From a virus, in IMG/VR virus record IMGVR_UViG_3300031245_000008, positions 1-27,127 of that record: 27,127 nt of DNA; one strand, 5' to 3'. A model generated the notes under the pieces. That model did no database searches and was not told where the DNA came from. It was given only the letters and a program-made list of their open reading frames with translations. Shown here piece after piece: positions 1 to 7,962 of the stretch. Made by a program: the position numbers and the translations under genes. How positions within the stretch are numbered: position 1 is the first letter of the stretch; each line of letters begins with the position of its first letter.

Positions 1-1
1 T

Positions 2-232
2 GTACTACTAGGAGATATTGGCAGAAATCTCCAAATCCAGGGGGAAACTCCTGAGGAGTTGATTGAGGCATTGCGTCTGATAAGTTTCAACCCGGGACGC
101 GTCCGGCAGGAATTTATGGATATGGTTGCGCAGAATTGCTATCTTTATAATCGTACAATTATCAATACTGATTATCCTGAGAAATTCATTGAGGATTTAG
201 AGAAGAATGGGTTCATTATTAGAATAGAATAA
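2..232 (+). CDS. C-terminal end of an unrecognised protein (truncated by window edge)
   Basis: An open frame of 76 codons runs from the left edge to a TAA at 230-232, and its start lies outside the window. The visible part is rich in charged and helix-forming residues (for example ETPEELIEALRLISF), followed by NTDYPEKFIEDLEKNGFIIRIE-like sequence. That tail suggests a small alpha/beta fold ending in a strand. I do not recognise the family. It converges on the head operon, and its stop is one base from the stop of the virion morphogenesis gene. It could be the last gene of a rightward early phage operon or a host gene. Coding is plausible because the frame is open to the edge and ends exactly where the opposing gene begins. 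Confidence 0.55.
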   Translation, partial: VLLGDIGRNLQIQGETPEELIEALRLISFNPGRVRQEFMDMVAQNCYLYNRTIINTDYPEKFIEDLEKNGFIIRIE

Positions 233-233
233 T

Positions 234-809
234 CTATTTCAAAAGCGCCTTTGCAATTCTTTCTAAAATCACCTTAATATCCTCATCTTGTAAAACCAAA
301 TATGGCCGTGCTGGCATTTTGATTTGATAAGCCCCGAATGTATGACCTTTGCCGATTTTCGATTTTTCTCTTTCAGACATTTTTTTGAATTTGCCTTTGT
401 TGGGCCCTCGAGTATATCTTTTTTGAACGGTCAGACTAGAACGAGGCGACCTGTTTATCACTCCGCCAAAATTATGTATCGCTGCATATGGCAGGTTTGA
501 ACCAGCAATGATTTCAATATCGTTGCCATTTTGATTTACTTTAACTTGGATTGACGAGACGAGTCTTCCAGTGTCAAGCAATGTTTGTCCTTGTTGTTTT
601 TGTGCCCTTTTCGATGGAAGCCATTTGTTGCCTCCGCCACCAAAAAGCCCATTGCCATATCGCCCACCAGCACTGAAGTTGAGATCAATACTAGTTCGAA
701 CATCGTTTTGAATCTCTGCTAATATAGATGAATAATCAGGATTTTCAATTCTGCGTATAAGTTCCGCTTGGAACTGCTGAAGAGAGTTTTCTATTTCTGG
801 ATCATTCAT
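234..809 (-). CDS. Mu gpG-like phage virion morphogenesis protein
   Basis: This 191-residue protein resembles the Mu gpG / phage virion morphogenesis family, which acts in head completion and head-tail joining. Visible family features are W63 before a basic patch, LLDTGRLVSSI at 77-87, YAAIHNFGG at 108-116 and MPARPYL at 165-171 near the C-terminus. I chose the ATG at 807-809 rather than the upstream one at 863. It overlaps the stop of the preceding gene as ATGA, and a GAGGAG ribosome binding site lies just upstream. It is the last gene of the leftward head operon, directly after the gpF-like gene, as in Mu order. A glycine-rich loop (AGGRYGNGLFGGGG) at 47-60 is a local peculiarity. Family assignment rests on recalled motifs. 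Confidence 0.85.
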   Translation of the reverse strand: MNDPEIENSLQQFQAELIRRIENPDYSSILAEIQNDVRTSIDLNFSAGGRYGNGLFGGGGNKWLPSKRAQKQQGQTLLDTGRLVSSIQVKVNQNGNDIEIIAGSNLPYAAIHNFGGVINRSPRSSLTVQKRYTRGPNKGKFKKMSEREKSKIGKGHTFGAYQIKMPARPYLVLQDEDIKVILERIAKALLK

Positions 810-1501
810 TTCAGTTCTCCTCTTAATTCTTTTGGATAATTTCGCAGGTCGGGTTGCCACCAATCAGCAGGGTTGGTTTCAAAACCCGGGTCTGGATTGA
901 TGTTTTTGAAATCGCTCCCTGAACTAACTCGTAAACCCATTGATTGTACTTGTTCCTCCGTTAATGCTCGGACTCGGCAACGGCAGTTGTATCCATTTGG
1001 GGGGTAGTGAGTTTTCCAAAATGGGTCATCAGCACGGAAAACCTTTCCATTCAATTCTGCATGAGATGGCCTTGTTCTAACATCCATCACTGCTACATAT
1101 TGCCAATATGGAGCGCTTTTTGCGTTCTTCATTTCCTCATATCTTCCCGCTTGATATGCAGATTGCAGATTTGTTCGGAAGATAGTATCTTTTCGCCAAG
1201 CTGAGCCATCGTCTCTTTGTTGGTATCCTTTTTGTTGTAAAACTACATCGATTTGTTTTTTCCAATCATTATAAGTCATTCCTGCGTCAAGTGCTTTTAC
1301 GAGGGCATCTTTTATTGCAATCAGAACATCAGCTTTTGTAACCTTTGCAACAGTGAATGCGTGCTGTTGTATTGCTTTCAATTGTTCTCGCCAATTCCAA
1401 GTAATTTTGTAGCCCATTGATTCGAGGTATTTCACTGCCTTATCCGGTGAAAGTGTGAACAAGGTTTGCAATGAAATCGTAACTCTTTGTTTCTTAGCCA
1501 T
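806..1501 (-). CDS. Mu gpF-like minor head protein (SPP1 gp7 family)
   Basis: This 231-residue protein carries the C-terminal signature of the Mu F / SPP1 gp7 head morphogenesis domain. RTRPSHAELNGKVFRADDPFW spans 142-162 and YPPNGYNCRC spans 166-175, with paired cysteines at 173 and 175. Proteins of this family are minor capsid components associated with the portal and thought to take part in head assembly or DNA ejection. The N-terminal half is helical. The ATG at 1499-1501 gives MAKKQRVTIS and overlaps the portal gene by eight bases. An in-frame start further upstream at 1540 would lie deep inside the portal gene and is less likely. It is translationally coupled on both sides, portal upstream and gpG-like downstream. 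Confidence 0.9.
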   Translation of the reverse strand: MAKKQRVTISLQTLFTLSPDKAVKYLESMGYKITWNWREQLKAIQQHAFTVAKVTKADVLIAIKDALVKALDAGMTYNDWKKQIDVVLQQKGYQQRDDGSAWRKDTIFRTNLQSAYQAGRYEEMKNAKSAPYWQYVAVMDVRTRPSHAELNGKVFRADDPFWKTHYPPNGYNCRCRVRALTEEQVQSMGLRVSSGSDFKNINPDPGFETNPADWWQPDLRNYPKELRGELK

Positions 1502-2957
1502 TGGTGTTCCCCAACTCTTGTTGCACAGAAATTCTACCAATCAAATATGCTGCGAAAAGTCGATTTGTTAGTTCTTGTTCAAGTTGCTTTGTCGGTATAT
1601 CAGGGAATAAATCGAATATTTTTTTAATTGCGGAATCGAAATCATCTTGTTTCTCTAAAAAATCTTTAACCTTGTTTATGATAACATCGAGACCCGTTTG
1701 GTCTGATACAGAACTTTCAACTTCCGAATCAATTACTTGTTGGTCTTTGGGAATATCATTTTCTGCGAATAGTTGGTTTGGTGAATTAGCGTTTCCTTGC
1801 GAAGAACTATCGAGGATTTTGAACTCGTTCTTTTGGAGCCCCAATCTTCTAACAATGAAAGGTTCCAGAACCTGTATGCCTGCATCTTTGAGTGTTTTAA
1901 TCGTTTCAGCTAGTGGTTTATCAACATCTTCTTCTTTGAAAATAATGAGTTTTGGATATTCGGTTTGTTTGCCGAAATTAAGATCTACAAACCATTTTAT
2001 TATTTGATTTAAGCCTTTTTCAATAAGCATTCTATCGGATTTGACAATTTCTTCTCTAACAACGAAATGAACCTTTGATGCAGCGTAACTTCCAACATTG
2101 CCAAGTTCCGTTGTCAGAGTTTGTGAGAGAATTGCTTTTGAAATTTCTGCATTGCAAAAATCAATGAACTCTTTGTAGATTTGAGCCGAGCTCACAGTAT
2201 TTGCGTTTAATATTTCAATTGTTTCAGTATTGGAGATTACAGCCGAACCATCCTGGATGAGATTGTCAAGGATTTCGAGGAATTTGTCATAATCCTCAGT
2301 GGTAGCGACCGAATCTGTTTTGCCAACGAAATGTGGCATTCCGAATTTCTCAGCGAACTTTGCCCAAAATGTTACAATTGCTTTTTTGAAAACCACTGGC
2401 CATAAACATTTAGAAAGAATGGCTTCGCCATAGGGGTTTTCGTATGTAGCTTGATATTGCAGAACAATAAACTTATAAGGAAGCAGAATCTCGTCATTCT
2501 TTGTTTCAAAATTCTTGAATCTCGGGATTCCAAGCGGGTCAAAAGAGAACCATTTTTGTGGCTTTCCCTGAACAACTGCTGGAACTATCAATCGAACCCC
2601 TGAGATGTAATCGATTTTCCAGACGATTTCCAATACCTGGAATCCAAACAAAGGTGCATTCAACATTTCCGAAATGATTTTATACAGGTCCAGCCGATTA
2701 AAAACAAGCTGAGCACTTGTGCTGATAAAATCATTAATCTCTGATGCTGGCTGGATTTCCCAAGTTTGCGAAAGAACGCCTGATTTCCTCGATTGGATGC
2801 AGCTTGCAACATGCGGGTCATTGGCAATGTTTTCCAAGGTTGCCTGCCTATCGCCAATGGTTGCAATGGTAAGATTTGGATTTGGTAATGCTGCGAAAAA
2901 CTTATTGAGCATTTGCTTGTTTTGAGTTGCAATGATTTTGAAAAGATCTTCTTTCAT
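1494..2957 (-). CDS. Portal protein, Mu gp29-like (DUF935 family)
   Basis: At 487 residues this matches the usual size of Mu gp29-type portal proteins, which form the dodecameric DNA channel at one vertex of the head. The stretch DPHVASCIQSRKSGVLSQTWEI at 47-68 is the typical early motif of the family (a DPH, RK, WEI pattern). The central region has aromatic-rich beta segments (FGFQVLEIVWKI, WFSFDPLGIPRF) and a later AILSQTLTTELGNVGSYAASKVH region, also typical. The C-terminal 100 residues are acidic and look loosely ordered. The ATG follows an AAAGGA ribosome binding site, with the terminase stop one base upstream of the start. Its position between large terminase and gpF-like gene is the canonical Mu order. 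Confidence 0.9.
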   Translation of the reverse strand: MKEDLFKIIATQNKQMLNKFFAALPNPNLTIATIGDRQATLENIANDPHVASCIQSRKSGVLSQTWEIQPASEINDFISTSAQLVFNRLDLYKIISEMLNAPLFGFQVLEIVWKIDYISGVRLIVPAVVQGKPQKWFSFDPLGIPRFKNFETKNDEILLPYKFIVLQYQATYENPYGEAILSKCLWPVVFKKAIVTFWAKFAEKFGMPHFVGKTDSVATTEDYDKFLEILDNLIQDGSAVISNTETIEILNANTVSSAQIYKEFIDFCNAEISKAILSQTLTTELGNVGSYAASKVHFVVREEIVKSDRMLIEKGLNQIIKWFVDLNFGKQTEYPKLIIFKEEDVDKPLAETIKTLKDAGIQVLEPFIVRRLGLQKNEFKILDSSSQGNANSPNQLFAENDIPKDQQVIDSEVESSVSDQTGLDVIINKVKDFLEKQDDFDSAIKKIFDLFPDIPTKQLEQELTNRLFAAYLIGRISVQQELGNTNG

Positions 2958-2958
2958 T

Positions 2959-4287
2959 TTAAAATCCTTTAAATTTATCTTCTTTTGTTCTTGTTCTAAC
3001 TATTTCAATGTTTGATTTTTTGAGCCAATGTTTGCCACCATAGGTCTGAATTGCATATCGAATTGCGTCCATTGCGTGGTCATCAATTTTGACTGGCTCA
3101 TCGAGCAGTTTCCCTTCTTTGTTTTCTTTCCAAATATAGCTCTGAATTTCTGTTATGATATTCGTTGAATCTTTTGTTATGTTCCAATCAAATCTTTTAC
3201 ACAAAAGAATTCCCGAATATACCGAGTTAGGACCTTTCACGGCTGGAAGCGCATTGAACCCAGCCCTACGAAGTTCGCTAATCAATGCGGGTTCTTCTGA
3301 ATCAACTACGATAGGTTTATTCCTAATCAATTGCCGAAATTCCGCATTTATTAGGTTCACCAGTTGGGAATGAGTGTGATGAGTAACGTATAATAATTCT
3401 CGAATATACAACTTACCTTCGTGAAATGAAAGATGAACCAGCGCTGATGGGTTATTAAACCCATAATCAAGACCGAATACTTCGTCGCCTCGTTCGTATG
3501 GAAACTCGTCAATAGCAGTCCAATCGGGATAGATTAATCCTTTCAAAGCTCCGCCCCAAAGTCCAAGGGTATTGACTTTGTATAAATTCGTATCCTGATA
3601 TTTTAATGATTCAAGCAAGGCTGCACGGTCTTGCGTGCAAAATCTATTGTCTTTGTAAGTTGTATGCAAAATGGTTGTGTTGGGGCGTGTGGATTTAACC
3701 CAATGAAAGTTGCCATCTTCTCGTTCATAGGTATGTTTTGGTGGAAAGAAAAAGGAATTCAGCCAAGATTGTTCTTGTCTCGGGTTGAATGTTATCCATT
3801 CGGTTAACCTTTGTGTTCGAGAGGAGCGCAATGTCAGGCTTGTTTCAATAAATGCAGATTCAGATATTTGGTCTGCTTCCTCATACCAAATGGTTGTTGG
3901 GTCTTTGATGGATTTAGTATTATCTGGTTGGTCCAATCCTTTGGCAAGCACCTGGTTACCATTGAGTTTGCAAACAATTTGTAATGGATTTATGGTGATA
4001 TGGAAAACATCGGACAGTTCCCATAATCGAACATAATCGACAATGGTTTGAAATTGTGTTGCTTTGATGTTAGCGTAGTATTTTCTCACCAAAATTCCTC
4101 TGAAAAATTCATCTCTGAGAAGTTCGATAATGATTGCTTGAGCCACAAAATCAGATTTCCCGCTATCACGACCGCCGTAGAGAACTTTGTATCGATTGTT
4201 ATCGTATAGCAAAGGGACATAAACTGGATTAAACAAGTTGATGTCGCTAAAATCATATATCATCGTTCTTATCGTTGGATAAATCAT
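2959..4287 (-). CDS. Phage terminase large subunit (ATPase-nuclease packaging motor)
   Basis: This 442-residue protein powers DNA packaging and cuts the concatemer. The ATPase half has a Walker A GGRDSGKS at 38-45 and a Walker B with catalytic glutamate TIWYEEA at 132-138. The nuclease half has three acidic clusters: FGLDYGFNNP at 271-280 (D274), VVDSEEP at 327-333 (D329) and DDHAMDA at 402-408. This arrangement fits PBSX/Mu-like large terminases. Two in-frame ATGs are possible, at 4287 and 4263. Neither has a strong ribosome binding site, and both overlap the end of the small-terminase-like gene. The later start would lose only eight residues. The gene sits between the small terminase-like gene and the portal. 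Confidence 0.93.
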   Translation of the reverse strand: MIYPTIRTMIYDFSDINLFNPVYVPLLYDNNRYKVLYGGRDSGKSDFVAQAIIIELLRDEFFRGILVRKYYANIKATQFQTIVDYVRLWELSDVFHITINPLQIVCKLNGNQVLAKGLDQPDNTKSIKDPTTIWYEEADQISESAFIETSLTLRSSRTQRLTEWITFNPRQEQSWLNSFFFPPKHTYEREDGNFHWVKSTRPNTTILHTTYKDNRFCTQDRAALLESLKYQDTNLYKVNTLGLWGGALKGLIYPDWTAIDEFPYERGDEVFGLDYGFNNPSALVHLSFHEGKLYIRELLYVTHHTHSQLVNLINAEFRQLIRNKPIVVDSEEPALISELRRAGFNALPAVKGPNSVYSGILLCKRFDWNITKDSTNIITEIQSYIWKENKEGKLLDEPVKIDDHAMDAIRYAIQTYGGKHWLKKSNIEIVRTRTKEDKFKGF

Positions 4288-4828
4288 CTTGATTCAAAGA
4301 AATTTTCGGCAGAATAATTTTAATAGGTTCACCATCGCTGGTTATGTCTTGTTTGCTTATTTCGTTTGGTTCACCACGAGATTTTCGTTCAATGTCAACA
4401 AGTTTGTTAAAGACCTGTGCAGCTGCAACGGATTTGTCGAATAGTTTTTCCAAAGGTAGGCGTTCAAAAGACTCTTCTCCGTTTCGGATTTTCTTTATTA
4501 GAGCCTCGGCGGGGCGGATGAGAACTTGTTGGAAGATCATTGATTGCTGAATATGGCGGCGAGCCATTTCTTCAATTTCTTTTTTCATTGCCTCGATTTT
4601 AATCTGGTCGAGATAGTCTTCAAAAGCTCGAACCCTTTCCTCCCATCGCCATTTGACCGCAAGATTTTTTATCCAGCCGTAGCCTTTTCCAAGTTGTTCC
4701 GCAACTTTAATTCTGGATCGCCGTGGTCCCATATCACGAAAGATAGTAAAAGCCCTGAAAGCCGAGCTGGGTTCTCTTGGCAAGCGTTCCCAGATTGGTT
4801 TTTCCTGTGCTTCCTTATTTTGACTCAT
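4253..4828 (-). CDS. Small terminase-like DNA-binding protein
   Basis: This 191-residue basic protein probably recognises phage DNA for packaging. A helix-turn-helix-like segment lies at about 36-60 (RRSRIKVAEQLGKGYGWIKN), followed by a tryptophan-rich WRWEERVRAFE stretch. A long amphipathic helical region at about 70-160 could oligomerise. This pattern is seen in small terminase-like proteins next to Mu-like or PBSX-like large terminases. The start is one base after the stop of the ParB-methyltransferase gene, and its 3' end overlaps the large terminase start, so translation is probably coupled. The function is inferred from position and the HTH, as small terminases diverge greatly in sequence. 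Confidence 0.75.
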   Translation of the reverse strand: MSQNKEAQEKPIWERLPREPSSAFRAFTIFRDMGPRRSRIKVAEQLGKGYGWIKNLAVKWRWEERVRAFEDYLDQIKIEAMKKEIEEMARRHIQQSMIFQQVLIRPAEALIKKIRNGEESFERLPLEKLFDKSVAAAQVFNKLVDIERKSRGEPNEISKQDITSDGEPIKIILPKISLNQDDLSNDKNDDI

Positions 4829-4829
4829 A

Positions 4830-6260
4830 TCAATCTCTTATTTTTACAACATTTTCAGGATAATCGAAATAAGACTTGTCAATAAGTTCCCCGTTTAATT
4901 TTATTTCGTAGGGGATATTATTATTTTCACAGTATTTGATGAATCGCAAGACAATCATATCACAAAATTTGGGTTCCAGTTCCATACCATAGCATTTCCT
5001 TTTCATATGGTCACAGGCTATCAGAGTTGAGCCTGAACCCAAGAATAAATCCAAAACAATTTCGTTAGGTTGTGAACTATTTTTCAATGCCCGACTTGCA
5101 AGTGAAACAGGTTTCTGTGTAGGATGAATATAATGACCGTTATGGTCTCGTGGTTCTTGCCAAATGTTTACATCATGGTTACCCCCGAACCAACGGGAAT
5201 TTTCACCCGTGCCATTTACAGCGTTTTTTCCACCAAAAAGACAAGGCTCGTACAATTTCCAATAGTTGGTCCAGGAAATCGGAGCAACTTGTTTCACCCA
5301 AATAATTGGGATTGTATCATAAGAAATTTCGTTTGTTTCAAAGGCTTTGCAAAGAGCGGGATAATAGCGTAAAGCGTGCCAGACATAATAATGAGCAAGT
5401 TCAATAAGATGGTTTTTGGCATTTGCAAGGAATGAAATCAAAAAGTTTTGATATTCTTCTTCGGACATTGAATCTTGCCAATCTGAGCAATACTCTTCTG
5501 TCCAATCTTTCCCTTTATTACTTCGCCGACTTTTATTCAATTCTGCATAGTTCACATTGTAAGGCGGGTCGGTAAATAATAGATGTGCTTTTTCGCCATT
5601 CATTAGCTTTGCAACGTCTTCGGGGTTCGTAGAATCTCCGCAAAGAAGTCGGTGATTATTCATTTCATATAAATCTCCCCGTTTGGTTTTTGGTGCTATG
5701 GGTTCTTCAATATCAGGCGAGTCTTCGAAATCTTCGTCAAGCACAGTTTCTGCGGAAATGTTTGATAATAACTCATTGAATTCATCTTCAGTGAAGGGTA
5801 TTGTTTCAAACAAATCAGCCTCTGGAAAATCTTCTTTGAGGTCTTTTAGCAGTGTTCCTAGTTTTAAAGGGTCGGCATTAAATTTGGTTTCATTGGTTTC
5901 AATTGCAATTCGTTGGGCTTGTGAAAGAGGGATTTTCCCGTGGTCATAAACAATGACATATTCTTGCCCTAACTGCCGAAGAGCCTGTAATCGATGGTTG
6001 CCATCAACAACCTCATAAAAACCTGTTTCGAGTTGACGGACTTGGCAGGTTACAATCTGGCCGTTTCGTTTAAGATTGTTTAGTAGCTGTTTTGACATAA
6101 ATTCGTCATCGGCTTTGTAATTCCAATCTGCTGGAACCAGAAGGTCAATAGGTATAAATTTGTAGTTTTTGAAAACTTGTTTTTCCCCTTCTGGTAAACT
6201 TTGTAATATCGAGTCGGGAATTTGTTTGATTTGCTTTTTGAGGTCTCGAACTTTACTCAT
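4830..6260 (-). CDS. ParB-like nuclease domain fused to beta-class DNA methyltransferase
   Basis: This 476-residue fusion has an N-terminal ParB/Srx-like domain at about 34-125, with the core GFYEVVDGNHRLQALRQLG at 80-98. A linker leads to an adenine or N4-cytosine DNA methyltransferase from about 195. The catalytic DPPY is at 231-234, HPTQKP at 379-384, and the S-adenosylmethionine-binding FLGSG at 406-410. DPPY precedes FLGSG, which is the beta-class order. Phages use such enzymes to methylate their own DNA against host restriction, and some affect packaging or gene control. The specificity cannot be read from sequence. An AGGAG ribosome binding site precedes the ATG. It is the first gene of the leftward operon, so its product would be made together with the packaging proteins. 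Confidence 0.9.
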   Translation of the reverse strand: MSKVRDLKKQIKQIPDSILQSLPEGEKQVFKNYKFIPIDLLVPADWNYKADDEFMSKQLLNNLKRNGQIVTCQVRQLETGFYEVVDGNHRLQALRQLGQEYVIVYDHGKIPLSQAQRIAIETNETKFNADPLKLGTLLKDLKEDFPEADLFETIPFTEDEFNELLSNISAETVLDEDFEDSPDIEEPIAPKTKRGDLYEMNNHRLLCGDSTNPEDVAKLMNGEKAHLLFTDPPYNVNYAELNKSRRSNKGKDWTEEYCSDWQDSMSEEEYQNFLISFLANAKNHLIELAHYYVWHALRYYPALCKAFETNEISYDTIPIIWVKQVAPISWTNYWKLYEPCLFGGKNAVNGTGENSRWFGGNHDVNIWQEPRDHNGHYIHPTQKPVSLASRALKNSSQPNEIVLDLFLGSGSTLIACDHMKRKCYGMELEPKFCDMIVLRFIKYCENNNIPYEIKLNGELIDKSYFDYPENVVKIRD

Positions 6261-6353
6261 TTCACTCCTTTTTCAAAAAATTCACAAAAATCCAAAAGCA
6301 AAACAAAGAATTTCAAAACTTTTTTTGTAGAAACATTAGGTTCACTTTTGTGC

Positions 6354-6400
6354 TACCACAATGTAGTATACTAATGTGGTATACTAATGTTGTTACCACC
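6354..6400. promoter_or_regulatory. Operator-like repeats in the divergent control region
   Basis: Between the leftward packaging operon and the rightward capsid operon, GTATACTAATGT occurs twice with a 13-bp period (6366-6377 and 6379-6390). The first copy includes the perfect palindrome TAGTATACTA at 6364-6373. Flanking arms TACCACA (6354-6360) and TGTGGTA (6375-6381) are inverted repeats of each other, and a further TACCAC sits at 6394-6399. Such nested repeats are what a dimeric or tandem-binding regulator would need. The role is inferred; no binding protein can be named. Confidence 0.55.
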
Positions 6401-6417
6401 TGCATTTGCTATCCCTG

Positions 6418-6425
6418 TATTTTTG
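6418..6425 (+). promoter_or_regulatory. Candidate -7 element (TAnnTTTG type) for the capsid operon
   Basis: TATTTTTG matches the TAnnTTTG -7 element known from Bacteroidota primary sigma promoters. It lies about 25 bases upstream of the capsid-operon ATG and just downstream of the operator-like repeats. The nearest upstream TTG (6390-6392) is 25 bases away, longer than the usual spacing of about 19-23. A transcript from here would have a very short leader containing the AGGAGG ribosome binding site. A match this short can occur by chance. Confidence 0.3.
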
Positions 6426-6450
6426 CACCCGAATTTTTAGGAGGCTGTGA

Positions 6451-7962
6451 ATGTGGATTGAGGTTTTTAAGACCGGGGTTCACACAGATTCATCAGGGAA
6501 CACGCGGGAGTGGACTGAACAGGATCTTGACAAAATAGTAGAAACCTACAACAATCAACCTAGCGAAGAGAAACACGAAGCACCTGTTGTTATTGGTCAC
6601 CCAGTAACAGATTCCCCTGCGTATGGTTGGGTGGAAAAACTTGAACGCAGAGGAAATGTTCTTTTGGCGAAGTTGAAAGATCTTTCCAAAGAATTTGTAG
6701 ATTGGGTCAAGAAGGGATTATACAAAAAACGCTCAATTGCTTTGTACGAAAACCTCTTATTGAAACACATTGGTTTTTTGGGGGCGGTGCCACCTGCTGT
6801 AAAAGGCTTGGAAGATCCAGTGTTTGCCGAAGGTCCCTCTATTGAGATTGAATTTCCAAACTTGGAGTTCAATCAAGGGACAGAGAATGCTCAAGTCTCC
6901 CCAGAAAAGATACATCAGGAAAAAAGGAAAGAGAAGTATGGAATACAAATCAAAGATGGTTTAAGATTCACCAAGCCTGATGTTTACAAAGAGCTTCAAG
7001 ATGATGATTTTGGTGACCCTGTGCATTATCGTTTTCCATTGACAAAACCATATATTTTAGCATCTCTTGCGACTTGGTCTCGCCCATCCGTGCAAAAGCA
7101 TTATTCGGAAAGCGAAGCGCAGATTATTGTGGCCAGACTGCTAAAGGCTGCAAAAAATTATGGCATCAACCTTACACCTTTCAAATGGGCATACTCACAA
7201 TATGTGGATGTGCCCATTGAGAGTTTGACTAAGCAACAACTTTTAGATCTTTTACAAAGACAAAATCAACCACAAACATATCAGGAGACCATTATGGATG
7301 AGAACACATTCAATCAATTCGTAACCGGCCTTTTGGGTTGGTTATCGGAAACCTTTGGGGAGGAGGTAAGTGCTCAAACCTCAGCCTATATTGATGAGAA
7401 TAAGAGCAAATACTTACAATCCCAGTCTGCGTCCGCTGGAACAACTCCCCCGCCAAACAATCAAACGAACAACAATCAAGCGAACAACACTCAATCGCAA
7501 AATTCTCAGATGAGCGAAAATCCCGAGATAATCAAATTGCAGAACCGTATCGCCCAGCTTGAAATGGAAAATCGACTCAAAGACTTCAAATCCTATACCG
7601 AAAAACTAATTCAAATGGGCAAACTTCTGCCGGCTCAAGAAGATGCTGTCATTTCGCTATTGGAGATGGCACATAAGCAAGGTGCAATCAAATTTGCCGA
7701 GAAAAACAAAATCACTGATGTTCAGGGCGTTGAGTTGGTGAAGCGATTGCTGGAAAGTTATCCCGAATTTGGGCTTTTTAAAGAGCAAGCCAAAGCAACG
7801 GGTAACGAGTATAAAAGCAATGAGTTCGCAGATTTGCCAGTCGACGAAAAAATGCTAGAGCTGCATTTGAAAGTTAAGAGTTATCAAGAAGAAATGAGAA
7901 AGAATGGGAAGGAGATTTCTTACAAAGAAGCTTTGTCAATTGTAACTAAAGGAGGTCAATAA
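6451..7962 (+). CDS. Mu gpI-like prohead protease with scaffold domain
   Basis: This 503-residue protein combines a Mu I-like serine protease and a scaffold, needed to assemble and mature the prohead. The protease region is at about 1-130: PVVIGHPVTDSPAYGW at 45-60, a likely catalytic serine in KKRSIALYE at 92-100, and HIGFLGAVPPAVKGL at 106-120. An additional module at about 164-246 (DPVHYRFPLTKP and later KAAKNYGIN) resembles the DUF6582 type and is not part of Mu gpI. The C-terminal third has a Q/N-rich linker and a coiled coil (residues about 358-420), typical of scaffold. AGGAGG lies ahead of the ATG. An internal start at 7294 may give free scaffold. It is directly followed by the capsid gene through a TAATG junction. 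Confidence 0.88.
   Translation: MWIEVFKTGVHTDSSGNTREWTEQDLDKIVETYNNQPSEEKHEAPVVIGHPVTDSPAYGWVEKLERRGNVLLAKLKDLSKEFVDWVKKGLYKKRSIALYENLLLKHIGFLGAVPPAVKGLEDPVFAEGPSIEIEFPNLEFNQGTENAQVSPEKIHQEKRKEKYGIQIKDGLRFTKPDVYKELQDDDFGDPVHYRFPLTKPYILASLATWSRPSVQKHYSESEAQIIVARLLKAAKNYGINLTPFKWAYSQYVDVPIESLTKQQLLDLLQRQNQPQTYQETIMDENTFNQFVTGLLGWLSETFGEEVSAQTSAYIDENKSKYLQSQSASAGTTPPPNNQTNNNQANNTQSQNSQMSENPEIIKLQNRIAQLEMENRLKDFKSYTEKLIQMGKLLPAQEDAVISLLEMAHKQGAIKFAEKNKITDVQGVELVKRLLESYPEFGLFKEQAKATGNEYKSNEFADLPVDEKMLELHLKVKSYQEEMRKNGKEISYKEALSIVTKGGQ
7294..7962 (+). CDS. Internal in-frame start: putative free scaffold protein (Mu gpZ-like)
   Basis: Within the protease gene, AGGAG at 7283-7287 stands six bases before an in-frame ATG at 7294-7296, which is codon 282. 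Translation from here would give a 222-residue protein containing only the Q/N-rich linker and the coiled-coil scaffold part. Phage Mu and relatives make scaffold gpZ exactly this way, by internal initiation inside gene I, with the protease-bearing long form later removing it. The site falls at the boundary between the protease-side modules and the scaffold, where one would expect it. The ribosome binding site and frame are seen directly; use in the cell is inferred. Confidence 0.65.
   Translation: MDENTFNQFVTGLLGWLSETFGEEVSAQTSAYIDENKSKYLQSQSASAGTTPPPNNQTNNNQANNTQSQNSQMSENPEIIKLQNRIAQLEMENRLKDFKSYTEKLIQMGKLLPAQEDAVISLLEMAHKQGAIKFAEKNKITDVQGVELVKRLLESYPEFGLFKEQAKATGNEYKSNEFADLPVDEKMLELHLKVKSYQEEMRKNGKEISYKEALSIVTKGGQ

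Noticed and set aside
1501-2007. A 168-codon plus-strand frame opposite the portal gene
   Set aside because: It is serine- and cysteine-rich without domain signals and lies entirely within the portal gene, which has clear family motifs.
6350-6538. A 62-codon plus-strand frame across the divergent region
   Set aside because: It runs through the operator-like repeats and overlaps the protease gene in another frame, with cysteine-rich chance-like composition and no ribosome binding site.
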